Program-made: the position numbers and the translations under genes
Notes under the pieces: generated by a model
Told to the model about the DNA's origin: nothing
Database searches by the model: none
Seen by the model: only the letters and a program-made list of their open reading frames with translations
Shown here: in pieces, positions 26,127 through 33,972 of the stretch
Position numbering within the stretch: position 1 is the first letter of the stretch
Layout: each line of letters opens with the position of its first letter
Origin: JAXGOI01 sp040767605
GTDB lineage: Bacteria; Bacillota; Dehalobacteriia; UBA4068
Assembly: GCA_040767605.1 (NCBI GenBank)
Contig: JAXGOI010000001.1
Coordinates: forward strand, 434,001-498,000
DNA length: 64,000 nucleotides
Direction: 5' to 3'

Positions 26127-26831
26127 CTAATGGGCCCGGCTCTCACCGTTTAAAAACAGGCTTTCTATAATTTGACAGGCCTTATCATCCCAGCTTTTTA
26201 AATAGTTAAGAGGTTTTTTATCAAATACGCTCCAATCCTCTTTACGGCTGTTATTATAGGCGATAAAGGGTATTCCCGCCGTATTTGCGGCAATTAAATC
26301 TATGGAGGCATCCCCGATTGCCAAAAAATCCTCCCGGCTAAATTCGGGGAGAAGAGACATTAAATATAAATAACCGTGGGGCAAAGGCTTTAATTCCTTA
26401 ACCAGCCCCCTGCCGGCTATTGCCATAAAGTATTTTTCTAGGCCCCATTCCTTTAAAACCTTTTTTATATTTGTATGAAGATTATTGCTTAAAAGCATAA
26501 GCCCGGCTTTTTTATTAAGGCGCTCAAGAGCATATACTATTCCCGGCTCCAGCACCGCCTTGCCCATGCCCTTGGCCTCTACCTCATTAACTTTTTGCCA
26601 AAGGGCCTCCTCTAATTGGGGGGTATAATTTTTTGCTTTACGGCTGCTTTGGATTATATGGGCAACCGTTTGATTATCCTCCGGTTTTATCCCCGCGGCT
26701 TTAAGAACGGAGCAAACCTCAAAGCGCATTTCATTAAAATCTATTGAGGATTTTAAAAGGGTATTATCCATATCGAATATAATCACTTTTTTATGCTTTG
26801 GCTTATGCAAAAGAACCATATTATTACTCAC
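26127..26831 (-). CDS. HAD family hydrolase
   Basis: 234 aa. Motif I is FDMDNTLLKSS near residue 20, motif II LLSNN near 118, motif III Lys in VKELKPLPHG near 145, and motif IV AIGDASIDLIAA near 172. The layout with a helical cap between motifs I and II is typical of phosphoglycolate-phosphatase-like or pyrophosphatase enzymes. The true start may be GTG 26831 or ATG 26819; neither has a strong ribosome site. It lies 14 bases downstream of the HD-domain gene and both may act in nucleotide clean-up, but this is inference. Confidence 0.85.
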   Translation of the reverse strand: MSNNMVLLHKPKHKKVIIFDMDNTLLKSSIDFNEMRFEVCSVLKAAGIKPEDNQTVAHIIQSSRKAKNYTPQLEEALWQKVNEVEAKGMGKAVLEPGIVYALERLNKKAGLMLLSNNLHTNIKKVLKEWGLEKYFMAIAGRGLVKELKPLPHGYLYLMSLLPEFSREDFLAIGDASIDLIAANTAGIPFIAYNNSRKEDWSVFDKKPLNYLKSWDDKACQIIESLFLNGESRAH

Positions 26832-26845
26832 TTTAATCAGGTATT

Positions 26846-27424
26846 TTAATCCATTTCATCCAGAGTAAGAGAGAAGCTTGCGGCAAATTCTTCCATAAAA
26901 TAGGCCGCCTCGGGTAAATCCGTAAAGCTGTTTATTTCCCGCTTTATGCTTTCTCTAGCTTTTTTAAATTCGCCGTTGCCGGCATTTGTTTCTTCCAGGC
27001 ATTTAAGGTAGGCCGCTATTTTATCCGCCGCCTTAATAAGGCGGAGCTCTTCATTTTTTTGGGGGAAGAAAATCTTATAGTAATCCTCTTTAAAATCCCC
27101 GGGCAAAAGGGAAATAAGCTTTTCTTTAGCTACCTGCTCCACCTGGGTATAAGATGATTTTATCAGGGGGTTAAAATATTTAACCGGGGTAGGCATATCC
27201 CCCACTATAACCTCCCCCGCATCATGATATAGGGCCAATAATGCCAAATGGGAAGGATTATAATTGCGTTTAAAATATTTATTGCCGATAAGGGCAAGGG
27301 CATGGGTAATAATTGCTACCATATGGCTATGCTCTTGAATATTTTCAGGAATAATATTTCGCATCAGGCTCCAGCGCCTAATAAGCTTCATTCTTCCCAT
27401 ATAAGCAAAAAAATGGCTGGCCAT
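26846..27424 (-). CDS. HD-domain 5'-deoxynucleotidase YfbR-like
   Basis: 192 aa. The metal-binding residues of the HD fold appear as EHSHMVAIITHALAL (near residue 30), LYHDAGEVIVGDMPTPVK (near 67) and a later Asp in IKAADKIAAYLKC (near 130), the YfbR/YGK1 pattern. Such enzymes remove phosphate from deoxynucleoside 5'-monophosphates. The start is ATG 27422-27424 with GGGGGT six bases upstream. A longer open frame to 27508 adds 28 hydrophobic residues with no site and is rejected. Confidence 0.88.
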   Translation of the reverse strand: MASHFFAYMGRMKLIRRWSLMRNIIPENIQEHSHMVAIITHALALIGNKYFKRNYNPSHLALLALYHDAGEVIVGDMPTPVKYFNPLIKSSYTQVEQVAKEKLISLLPGDFKEDYYKIFFPQKNEELRLIKAADKIAAYLKCLEETNAGNGEFKKARESIKREINSFTDLPEAAYFMEEFAASFSLTLDEMD

Positions 27425-27636
27425 ATTTACCCCCAGATTTAAATATATTATAAGCCCTAAACAGATAATATACCCCAATATACCCTGACATCTGCCCATA
27501 TTATACACTATGGGCTGGTGTTGGGCAAGAAAAAGAAAAGCCCCAATAAAAACTGCCGGGGCAATAAACTCCGGTTTTAAAAGGCCTAATAGCGTAAAGG
27601 TTAAGAGTATTTTTTTCTATAAGGTTTTTTACATAA

Positions 27637-27665
27637 AATATGCGGCTGTAAAACAGCCGCATATT
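27637..27665 (-). terminator. Terminator-like hairpin after the HD-GYP gene
   Basis: Perfect 12-bp stem aatatgcggctg / cagccgcatatt with a 5-base loop, 30 bases downstream of the gene end. The T-tract after it on the minus strand is weak (TTATG), so termination efficiency is uncertain. Confidence 0.6.
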
Positions 27666-27697
27666 AACTAAAAGTTTAGTTTAATAAAATATAAAGC

Positions 27698-28510
27698 CTA
27701 ACGCAGGGAAAACACCCTGCCCCTATTCCCGGAAAGAATACTGTTTTTACCCATTATACGGATAAAAGCCTCTACAACCTCAGGGTCTAAGGCTGAGCCG
27801 GAATAATAGCGCAATTCCAGCAGGGCCTCATCACAAACCAGAGGATTTTGACGCCCCGGGGGGTATATCATACAATCATACATCCAAACTGTTTGAAAAA
27901 TACGGCAGGCCAAGGGAATTTTGCGGCCGTGAAGGCCGAAGATGCCTCCGCCGTTAAAATATTCCTCATGGTATAAAATATACTGGGCGCCGGGGGCTAA
28001 ATCTGTAATTGCCGCTATAATTTCCGCCCCGCGCCTGGTATGAGAATCCCAAATCTCCTGCTCCTTTTGGGTTAGCTCCCCTTCTTTATTTAAAACGGCA
28101 TTAGGGATGCTAACCAGGCCTATATCATAACAATAGCACAGGGTGCGCAGGCCCTCCTTCTCTTTTTGAGAAAGTTTAAAATACTTGGCCAGGCGCAAAC
28201 TATGGAATAAAAGGCGCTGAGGGCGCAAATGGCTTTCGGCGCAGCCGCAAAACAGGCTTTCCTTCTCATCCCCAAGCCAAATATTAAAAATATCTTTACT
28301 GGCAAGCTGCCTGCGAATTTTTAAATACCCCGCAAAAAGCAAAAGTGCCGATAAAAGCCCTCTTACAATTAAACGGGCTAATGGCACTTTTGTAAAAATA
28401 AAATCCTGAAATATTTCGCCCCCGGAATAAAAGGCGAGAATTGCCCCATCTAAACCCCAGACCAGAAAAGCAGCGATTAAATAAAATAAACCGGTTAGCA
28501 CTGGCCGCAT
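27698..28510 (-). CDS. Degenerate HD-GYP membrane protein
   Basis: 270 aa. Two or three N-terminal hydrophobic segments (about residues 4-75) lead into an HD-GYP-like domain (about 90-265). Signature residues of active cyclic-di-GMP phosphodiesterases are altered. HDIGK is CYDIGLVSIP, HHExxDGxGYP is YHEEYFNGGGIFG, and only the early His in FHSLRLAKYF remains. It is therefore probably catalytically dead and may be a sensor or scaffold. The start is ATG 28508-28510 with GGGAGG nine bases upstream. It lies just downstream of rlmH on the same strand. Confidence 0.78.
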   Translation of the reverse strand: MRPVLTGLFYLIAAFLVWGLDGAILAFYSGGEIFQDFIFTKVPLARLIVRGLLSALLLFAGYLKIRRQLASKDIFNIWLGDEKESLFCGCAESHLRPQRLLFHSLRLAKYFKLSQKEKEGLRTLCYCYDIGLVSIPNAVLNKEGELTQKEQEIWDSHTRRGAEIIAAITDLAPGAQYILYHEEYFNGGGIFGLHGRKIPLACRIFQTVWMYDCMIYPPGRQNPLVCDEALLELRYYSGSALDPEVVEAFIRIMGKNSILSGNRGRVFSLR

Positions 28511-28593
28511 CTCTTCGCCCTCCCACGACAATATGTAGAGTATTTCTACATAAAACCCCTTAATTCCTCTAAATATTGGGGTTTTAAAAAAAA

Positions 28594-29073
28594 TTATTTA
28601 TGGTATTCTCCGCCGCGGTTTATTTTAAAGCTTCTGTAAATCTGCTCCATTAAAATCAGCCGCATCAGCTGGTGGGGGAATGTCATTTTACCAAAGGAGA
28701 GGAGAAAATCCGCCTTTTTAAGCAATTCATTATCCAAACCCCAGGAGCCGCCGATGCTAAAAACCAAATGGCTGTTCCCCCCCAGGGCGGCCTCCTCTAT
28801 TTTGGCGGCTAAACCCAGGGAGGAAAGATTCTCCCCATCCAGAGCAAGGGCAATATGATAAGAACGGGGGGGTATAATCCCTAAAAGCCTTTTACCCTCG
28901 GCTTTTTTTATGGCCTCAATTTGAGAAGGAGAAGGGCAGGACGGGCCCTTCTCCTCATTTACCTCCATAATTTTAACTTTAGCAAAGGGGGCAAGCCGCT
29001 TAATATATTCCGCCATACCCTCTTTTAAATAGCTCTCTTTTAATTTGCCTACGGCAATTATGCTTATTTGCAA
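28594..29073 (-). CDS. rlmH: 23S rRNA pseudouridine-1915 N3-methyltransferase
   Basis: 159 aa, exactly the family length. A SPOUT-fold methyltransferase: N-terminal MQISIIAVGKLKESYLKEGMAEY, SAM-site LVFSIGGSWGLDNELL near residue 100, and the conserved C-terminus MEQIYRSFKINRGGEYHK. It methylates the pseudouridine at 1915 in helix 69 at a late stage of 50S assembly. AGGAGGGC precedes the ATG. It sits downstream of htrA and walJ, the common Firmicutes order (yycJ-htrC-rlmH). Confidence 0.97.
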   Translation of the reverse strand: MQISIIAVGKLKESYLKEGMAEYIKRLAPFAKVKIMEVNEEKGPSCPSPSQIEAIKKAEGKRLLGIIPPRSYHIALALDGENLSSLGLAAKIEEAALGGNSHLVFSIGGSWGLDNELLKKADFLLSFGKMTFPHQLMRLILMEQIYRSFKINRGGEYHK

Positions 29074-29165
29074 AGGAAAGCCCTCCTGTATACCCCGGGA
29101 GCAAAAACCCCTGAAATACAGACTAAAGAATATTTTTTTGTTTTAAGCAGCTTTTGCGGCGGCTT

Positions 29166-30296
29166 TTATTGGAGCTCTATTAGGGTAACTTCCAAATCCC
29201 GGGTTTTGCCGTCGCTATAAACGGTTACTTTAACCGTATCCCCGATTTGGCGGCTGAAAATTTCTTCCTGCAGGGCAAAGCTGTTCTTTATCTTTTTGCC
29301 GTCCACAGCAATTATAATATCGTACCTTTCCATGCCGGCTTGGGCGGCCGCCCCCCCTTGCTGAGGAATTACCACAACCCCATAATCAATATCCAGCTTA
29401 TTCATTTCCGCAAAGGCAGGGGTAACATCATAAATTAAGCTTACCCCCAAAGCCGGGCGCCGGACCTTTTTATGCTCAATTAAATCACTAACTATGCTTT
29501 TAACCAAATTACTGGGAATGGAAAACCCCATGCCCTCAAAGGCGTCGGCGGCTATTTTTATGCTGTTTATCCCGATTATCTCGCCTTTTCTATTTACCAG
29601 AGGGCCGCCGGAATTCCCCGGATTAATGGCGGCATCTGTTTGAATAAGCCTAAACTGCATTCCTTCCCCGTTTTGAATCAGGCGGTTTAAACCGCTGACA
29701 AAGCCCACCGTAACAGAGTTGGCAAAATCGCTCCCTCCGGGGTTGCCTATGGCAATAGCCAGCTCCCCTACCTGAACTTTATCGGAATCCCCAAAGCTTG
29801 CGGCAATCAGCCCTTCGCCTTCAACCTTTAAAACGGCCAAATCCGAGCGGACATCGCTTGCTACCAAGGCGGCATCCAGCTTTGTGCCGTCATATAAAGT
29901 AATTTCCAGACGGTTTGCATTTGCCACAACATGATTATTCGTAACTATATAGCCGGCTTTATCTATAATAACCCCGGAGCCGCTCCCTGTTTGAACTTCC
30001 TGCCCCTTTTGCCAAAAATTAAATGTGCCGAAATTGCTTATTTGAACAACAGAGGGGCTGACAGCCTCGGCCACCAGGCTGACAACGGAAATTTCATCTT
30101 CCAGATTTAGAATTTTTGAGGGTAAATTATCCCCCGGCTCTATAATGGAATTATTCCCCGGCGGATTTAAATAGCCTAAATAATGGGCCCCCACTAAGGC
30201 AACGGCGCCGCCAAGCAAGGACGCAATTAAAAGAATTAATAAGGTGCTAAACCAGCCTAAGGAGCGCAGGCCCCTTTCTTCCCGAAAATAACTCAT
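29166..30296 (-). CDS. htrA: HtrA/DegP-type serine protease with PDZ domain
   Basis: 376 aa. One N-terminal membrane anchor (about residues 15-38) precedes an S1C protease domain with catalytic His in VTNNHVVANA (near 122), Asp in VRSDLAVLKV (near 152) and Ser in INPGNSGGPLV (near 230), then one C-terminal PDZ domain (about 275-370). It degrades or refolds misfolded envelope proteins. It lies between walJ and rlmH as in many Firmicutes, although no walRK genes are inside this window. Confidence 0.95.
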   Translation of the reverse strand: MSYFREERGLRSLGWFSTLLILLIASLLGGAVALVGAHYLGYLNPPGNNSIIEPGDNLPSKILNLEDEISVVSLVAEAVSPSVVQISNFGTFNFWQKGQEVQTGSGSGVIIDKAGYIVTNNHVVANANRLEITLYDGTKLDAALVASDVRSDLAVLKVEGEGLIAASFGDSDKVQVGELAIAIGNPGGSDFANSVTVGFVSGLNRLIQNGEGMQFRLIQTDAAINPGNSGGPLVNRKGEIIGINSIKIAADAFEGMGFSIPSNLVKSIVSDLIEHKKVRRPALGVSLIYDVTPAFAEMNKLDIDYGVVVIPQQGGAAAQAGMERYDIIIAVDGKKIKNSFALQEEIFSRQIGDTVKVTVYSDGKTRDLEVTLIELQ

Positions 30297-30407
30297 AATT
30301 ACCCTCCTTTTTAAACCGACAGGCAGCTTTTCAGTATTTATTATCCCGAATTTTTATGTAATTATTGTGAAGAAATTATGTAGTCCTTTTGCCTATTTTT
30401 AGGGTTT

Positions 30408-31184
30408 TTAAAGCTGATCAAGGGCAATTAACGGATGAGGGCTGCGATTAGGCGCCGTAAAAAGCAGCGGAGGCCCGGCCTTGCCCTTTAAATAGGAACC
30501 AATTTCTAAAAGGGCTTGGGCGGGGGTATTGTTAACCTCGCTTAAATGGGCTAAAAGCACGGCCTTTGTTTTGGAATTAATGCTATTCTCCAAACAATGG
30601 GCGCATTGAATATTAGATAAATGGCCTTTAATTCCGGCAATTCTTTTTTTCAGAAATTGAGGATACGGCCCTTCCTCCAAAAGGCGGCAGCTGTAATTGG
30701 CCTCTATAATCAGGCCGTCGGCGCCTTTAAGGCTTTTAAGCAAGCCGGGAGTAAGGGTTCCCGTATCCGTCGCCAGCCCCAGCTTATATTTAGCATCCTC
30801 AAAAACCAAGCCCACCGGCTGGCAGGCATCATGGGAGAGCTTAAAAAAGCTTATACCCAGGCACCCTAATTCCAGCCCCTGCTTAAAAACCCGCCTTTTA
30901 AAATGGGGCAATTCCGCGGCAAAGGGCAAATGCTCCCAAGTAAGGGGGGAAGCAAAAACAGGGATATCATAATGCTTCAAAAGTATTGATATTCCCTTAA
31001 TATGGTCAATATGCTCATGAGTTATAAATAAAGCGTCAATATCCTGAGGGTTTAAGGAAAGCCCCGCTAAGGCCTTGCGTAAATAAGCCAGGCTGCAGCC
31101 CATATCCACCAATATTTTTGTTTTGCCGCTGCTTATAAATGTACAATTGCCTTTTGAACCGCTCATTAAGGTAGTAAATTTCAT
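30408..31184 (-). CDS. walJ: WalJ/YycJ metallo-beta-lactamase-fold hydrolase
   Basis: 258 aa. The dinuclear metal site shows THEHIDHIKGI near residue 55, with later His in KLSHDACQPVG near 117, Asp in GLATDTGT near 140 and a final His in VLLAHLSEVNN near 210. In other Firmicutes this protein (YycJ/WalJ) is encoded with the WalRK two-component system and links cell division with DNA replication or mismatch repair. Here it is followed by htrA and rlmH. The substrate remains unproven; a DNA 5'-3' exonuclease activity has been reported for YycJ. Confidence 0.92.
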   Translation of the reverse strand: MKFTTLMSGSKGNCTFISSGKTKILVDMGCSLAYLRKALAGLSLNPQDIDALFITHEHIDHIKGISILLKHYDIPVFASPLTWEHLPFAAELPHFKRRVFKQGLELGCLGISFFKLSHDACQPVGLVFEDAKYKLGLATDTGTLTPGLLKSLKGADGLIIEANYSCRLLEEGPYPQFLKKRIAGIKGHLSNIQCAHCLENSINSKTKAVLLAHLSEVNNTPAQALLEIGSYLKGKAGPPLLFTAPNRSPHPLIALDQL

Positions 31185-31291
31185 ATTTTCTCCCGCTGAT
31201 TTATTCTAATGCCTATTTTAACATAATAAGCCTAAGCCGCCAAGGTTAAAGCTCTTAATCTTAAACAGGCCTATATTTACTCCCCGGAGGA

Positions 31292-31318
31292 TAATAAAAA
31301 CCGCCCATTTAAGGGCGG
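31292..31318 (-). terminator. Terminator of the MerR-ABC operon
   Basis: Stem ccgccc / gggcgg with an atttaa loop (31301-31318). On the minus strand it is followed by TTTTTATTAT. It lies 65 bases after the ABC permease stop. Confidence 0.75.
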
Positions 31319-31383
31319 AATATTAGCCTAAAGAAATAATTAGCACGGCTGAGAAAAACGCGGCCTAGTCTTTTTATCTGTTT

Positions 31384-32100
31384 TTACTCGCTTTTTATTG
31401 TATATAATTTAAGGCCTGAAAAAAGCAGGGGCAGAATAATCATTATAATTAAGGGGAATATATTAGAAAACTCAAGCTTTGTTTGGCACATCAACCGGTA
31501 CCCCCATTTAGCGGGGAAAATTATCCCGGCATATTGCAGGGCCTTTGGCAATAACTCCTCCGGGAACATAATCCCCGAGAGCATTACAGAGGGGAGAAAA
31601 ACTAATTGAGATACCATAGTAAGCTTTGAAATACTTTTTACAAGTAGGCCGAGAAGAGTTCCCACAGAAAGACTTGCCCCCAGCATAAGAAAAAGCCCTG
31701 TAAAATAAACCCCTAAATTAAAGGGCACTTCGGCCTTAAAAGCTATAGGGGCTATAATTAAAATTATAATACTCATACAAAGTAAATGAATAAATGCGGA
31801 AATAAAATTACTTGCGGCAACTGTCCAAAGGGGTATGCCCCCTACATAATAGGCCTTTTTAATATCGCTGCCGTATATTTGAATCAGGGTTGCGGGGGAA
31901 CCTAAAACAGCCCCCATTGTTATTCCAAATACCGTCATTGCCTGAATCAGGGTTTTATATGCCAAAGGCATTATGGAAGTGAAAATACCCCCCATAAACA
32001 AGAAAAATATTAGGGGAACAATATAATAAGTAATTAAAACATTTTTATTGCGCATATCCAGCTTCCACTGAAGAAGGGTGCTATAAATAAAGGCCGCCAC
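31384..32100 (-). CDS. ABC-2 type permease
   Basis: 238 aa with six hydrophobic segments: two near the N-terminus (about 20-75), then pairs near 85-115, 130-160, 165-185 and 205-225. This is the short ABC2-membrane form seen in antibiotic/lipid efflux systems. The start is GTG at 32098-32100, whose bases overlap the TAG stop of the ATPase gene, so the two are translationally coupled. With the ATPase and the MerR regulator it forms an inducible export operon. Substrate unknown. Confidence 0.88.
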   Translation of the reverse strand: MAAFIYSTLLQWKLDMRNKNVLITYYIVPLIFFLFMGGIFTSIMPLAYKTLIQAMTVFGITMGAVLGSPATLIQIYGSDIKKAYYVGGIPLWTVAASNFISAFIHLLCMSIIILIIAPIAFKAEVPFNLGVYFTGLFLMLGASLSVGTLLGLLVKSISKLTMVSQLVFLPSVMLSGIMFPEELLPKALQYAGIIFPAKWGYRLMCQTKLEFSNIFPLIIMIILPLLFSGLKLYTIKSE

Positions 32101-32963
32101 TATAATTCCTCCTTTGAAATTGCCATAAAACGCTGCTCTAAACTGGCTCTCTCTACTTTAATATCCGCAATATTAATTGCTTGAGCCAGAGCCAGAGTTG
32201 TAATTTCCAATAAGCTTTCGGCTAAATTAGCGGTTTCAAAAAGGGCATAATTTTCTTTACCCTCTAAATATATACTGTTTTTTATTTGCCCTTTATTAAA
32301 AGGGGCGGTAAAATATAGGCCGATTCTGCAGGTATCCGTATATTTTTCTGTTAAATCCCGAGCCGAACCTATAAAGGCAATATTGCCGCTTTTTAAAATC
32401 GCTATTCTATCACAAAGGGCTTCAACCTCCGCCATATCATGGCTGGCCATAATAATAGTTTTGCCCCGGCTTTTAATTTTTCTGATTTCCTCATGGAGGG
32501 AGATTCTTCCTTCAACATCCAGCCCGGCGGTGGGCTCATCTAAAAAGATAATTTCCGGAGCCCCCAGCATGGCAATGGCCAAATGCAGCCTGCGTTTTTG
32601 CCCGGCGGAAAGCGCCCTGTATTGCTTATCTTTAAACTCCGCCACGCCAAGGCATTTAAGGTATTCCATATCAATTTTGGCCTTTTTCCATTTGGCAAAT
32701 AAATTAATTGCCTCCAGGGCTTTTAAGTTTGGGGGCAAGGATGAGGATTGAAGCTGCACACCGATGCTGCCATAAAGAGAAATGCTCCCGCCGGTATATT
32801 TACGGATACCCTCCAGACATTCTAAAGTAGTTGTTTTACCCGCCCCATTTGCACCAAGGAGGGCAAAAATCTCCCCTTTGGCTACCGAAAAAGAAATGCC
32901 TTTTAATACCTCGTGGCTGCCATAGCTTTTTTTAAGGTCTTTTACAATAATGGCCATACCCAT
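32100..32963 (-). CDS. ABC transporter ATP-binding protein
   Basis: 287 aa. Walker A GANGAGKTT near residue 40, the signature variant LSAGQKRRLHLA near 117, Walker B IIFLDEPTAGLD near 140, and the switch His in IMASHDMAEVEALCDR near 172. The 80-residue C-terminal extension is typical of CcmA/DrrA-like ATPases paired with ABC-2 permeases. The ATG at 32961-32963 overlaps the stop of the MerR gene (TAATG). The Q loop, in GVQLQSSSLPPNLKALE, is intact. Confidence 0.93.
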   Translation of the reverse strand: MGMAIIVKDLKKSYGSHEVLKGISFSVAKGEIFALLGANGAGKTTTLECLEGIRKYTGGSISLYGSIGVQLQSSSLPPNLKALEAINLFAKWKKAKIDMEYLKCLGVAEFKDKQYRALSAGQKRRLHLAIAMLGAPEIIFLDEPTAGLDVEGRISLHEEIRKIKSRGKTIIMASHDMAEVEALCDRIAILKSGNIAFIGSARDLTEKYTDTCRIGLYFTAPFNKGQIKNSIYLEGKENYALFETANLAESLLEITTLALAQAINIADIKVERASLEQRFMAISKEEL

Positions 32964-33757
32964 TATACCGCCCCCATTTCGGGAATGCTTATATTATTTT
33001 TAATAAAATATTGCCCCAGCGCCTCTCCAATATAAGCATCCACTTCTTTTTGCTTTTCCGCCATTTCCTTATTCCAGCCGTTTTTATTATTATTAAAATC
33101 TAATAGCTTGGGGATTAAGCTCATATCTCCCCCGGTGAATTTCATAACCATATCCCACCATTTTTTTGCCAGCCTCATGCTGTTTTCACTTTTTGGGGAT
33201 TCATTTCCCCTTTTAAATTCCAGGGCCTGATTTAAAACCTCCTGATATTCGCTTAAAATATCCCAGGCCTCCTGGGGTTTACTTTCAAATTCTTCACCTA
33301 TATGGTCTAAAATTTGATTATCCAGAAGTTTAATAACCCAATAAAAAGAGCTGTCGGTTTTTAAAAGCTCAACAATTTTGGCATACTTGGCAAAATCTAC
33401 CGTATCCATTTGAATAACCTCATGGCGGAGATTATTAATCAGGATTAAGGCCGTTTGTAATTCTTTAATTTGCGCCTCTACAAGAATACCCTGATTTTCG
33501 AGAATTTCCGCCACCTCTTTGGGGCTGTCTAAATTATAAAGCATATTTTTTATTTCATCCAAAGAAAAACCTAGGGCCTTCATAGAAATAATTTGATGAA
33601 GCCTAACCATATCCTTGGAGGAATAAAGGCGCCGCCCACCTTCGCTAATGGACGATGGGCTTAATAAACCTTTTTTATCATAATATTGCAGGGTGCGCAC
33701 ACTTACCTTCATTCTTTTAGCCGCCTGCCCAATGGAGAATAAATCTTCTTTTAGCAT
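32963..33757 (-). CDS. MerR family transcriptional regulator
   Basis: 264 aa. The N-terminal winged helix (SIGQAAKRMKVSVRTLQYYDKKGLL onward, residues 7-75) and dimerisation coil (about 80-120) are followed by a long C-terminal ligand domain (TipAS-like region, about 130-260) that could bind a drug or peptide. The start is ATG 33755-33757 with AGGAGG seven bases upstream; the GTG at 33763 is too close. It regulates the ABC pair that overlaps it, and its promoter has the 19-bp spacer that MerR proteins need for activation. Confidence 0.92.
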   Translation of the reverse strand: MLKEDLFSIGQAAKRMKVSVRTLQYYDKKGLLSPSSISEGGRRLYSSKDMVRLHQIISMKALGFSLDEIKNMLYNLDSPKEVAEILENQGILVEAQIKELQTALILINNLRHEVIQMDTVDFAKYAKIVELLKTDSSFYWVIKLLDNQILDHIGEEFESKPQEAWDILSEYQEVLNQALEFKRGNESPKSENSMRLAKKWWDMVMKFTGGDMSLIPKLLDFNNNKNGWNKEMAEKQKEVDAYIGEALGQYFIKNNISIPEMGAV

Positions 33758-33776
33758 AGGCACACCTCCTAAACTG

Positions 33777-33807
33777 ATTATAATACATGACCCTAGGTAA
33801 TAAACAA
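33777..33807 (-). promoter_or_regulatory. MerR-type promoter with 19-bp spacer and palindrome
   Basis: TTGTTT (33807-33802), 19 bases, TATAAT (33782-33777), on the minus strand. The spacer contains a cctagg core palindrome (33792-33797). MerR activators twist DNA at promoters with 19-20-bp spacers, so this is a strong candidate for autoregulated drug-response control of the ABC operon. Confidence 0.78.
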
Positions 33808-33906
33808 GAGTTTTTTTAAAAAAATTTTAGGTGTCCTTACTCCCCCCTTTAACAACCTGCCCGGCAAAAAATATTTTAATTTTTAAAATGAGGCAAACCC
33901 GGGAAT

Positions 33907-33933
33907 TAGAAAAGGCGGGGTATGCCCCCGCCT
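33907..33933 (-). terminator. Terminator after the M23 peptidase gene
   Basis: 8-bp stem aggcgggg / ccccgcct (33913-33920 with 33926-33933), followed on the minus strand by TTTTCTAATT. Confidence 0.75.
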
Positions 33934-33972
33934 GAGTTTCTCTTTTAGTTTTAGGCTTAAAACCGATATAAA

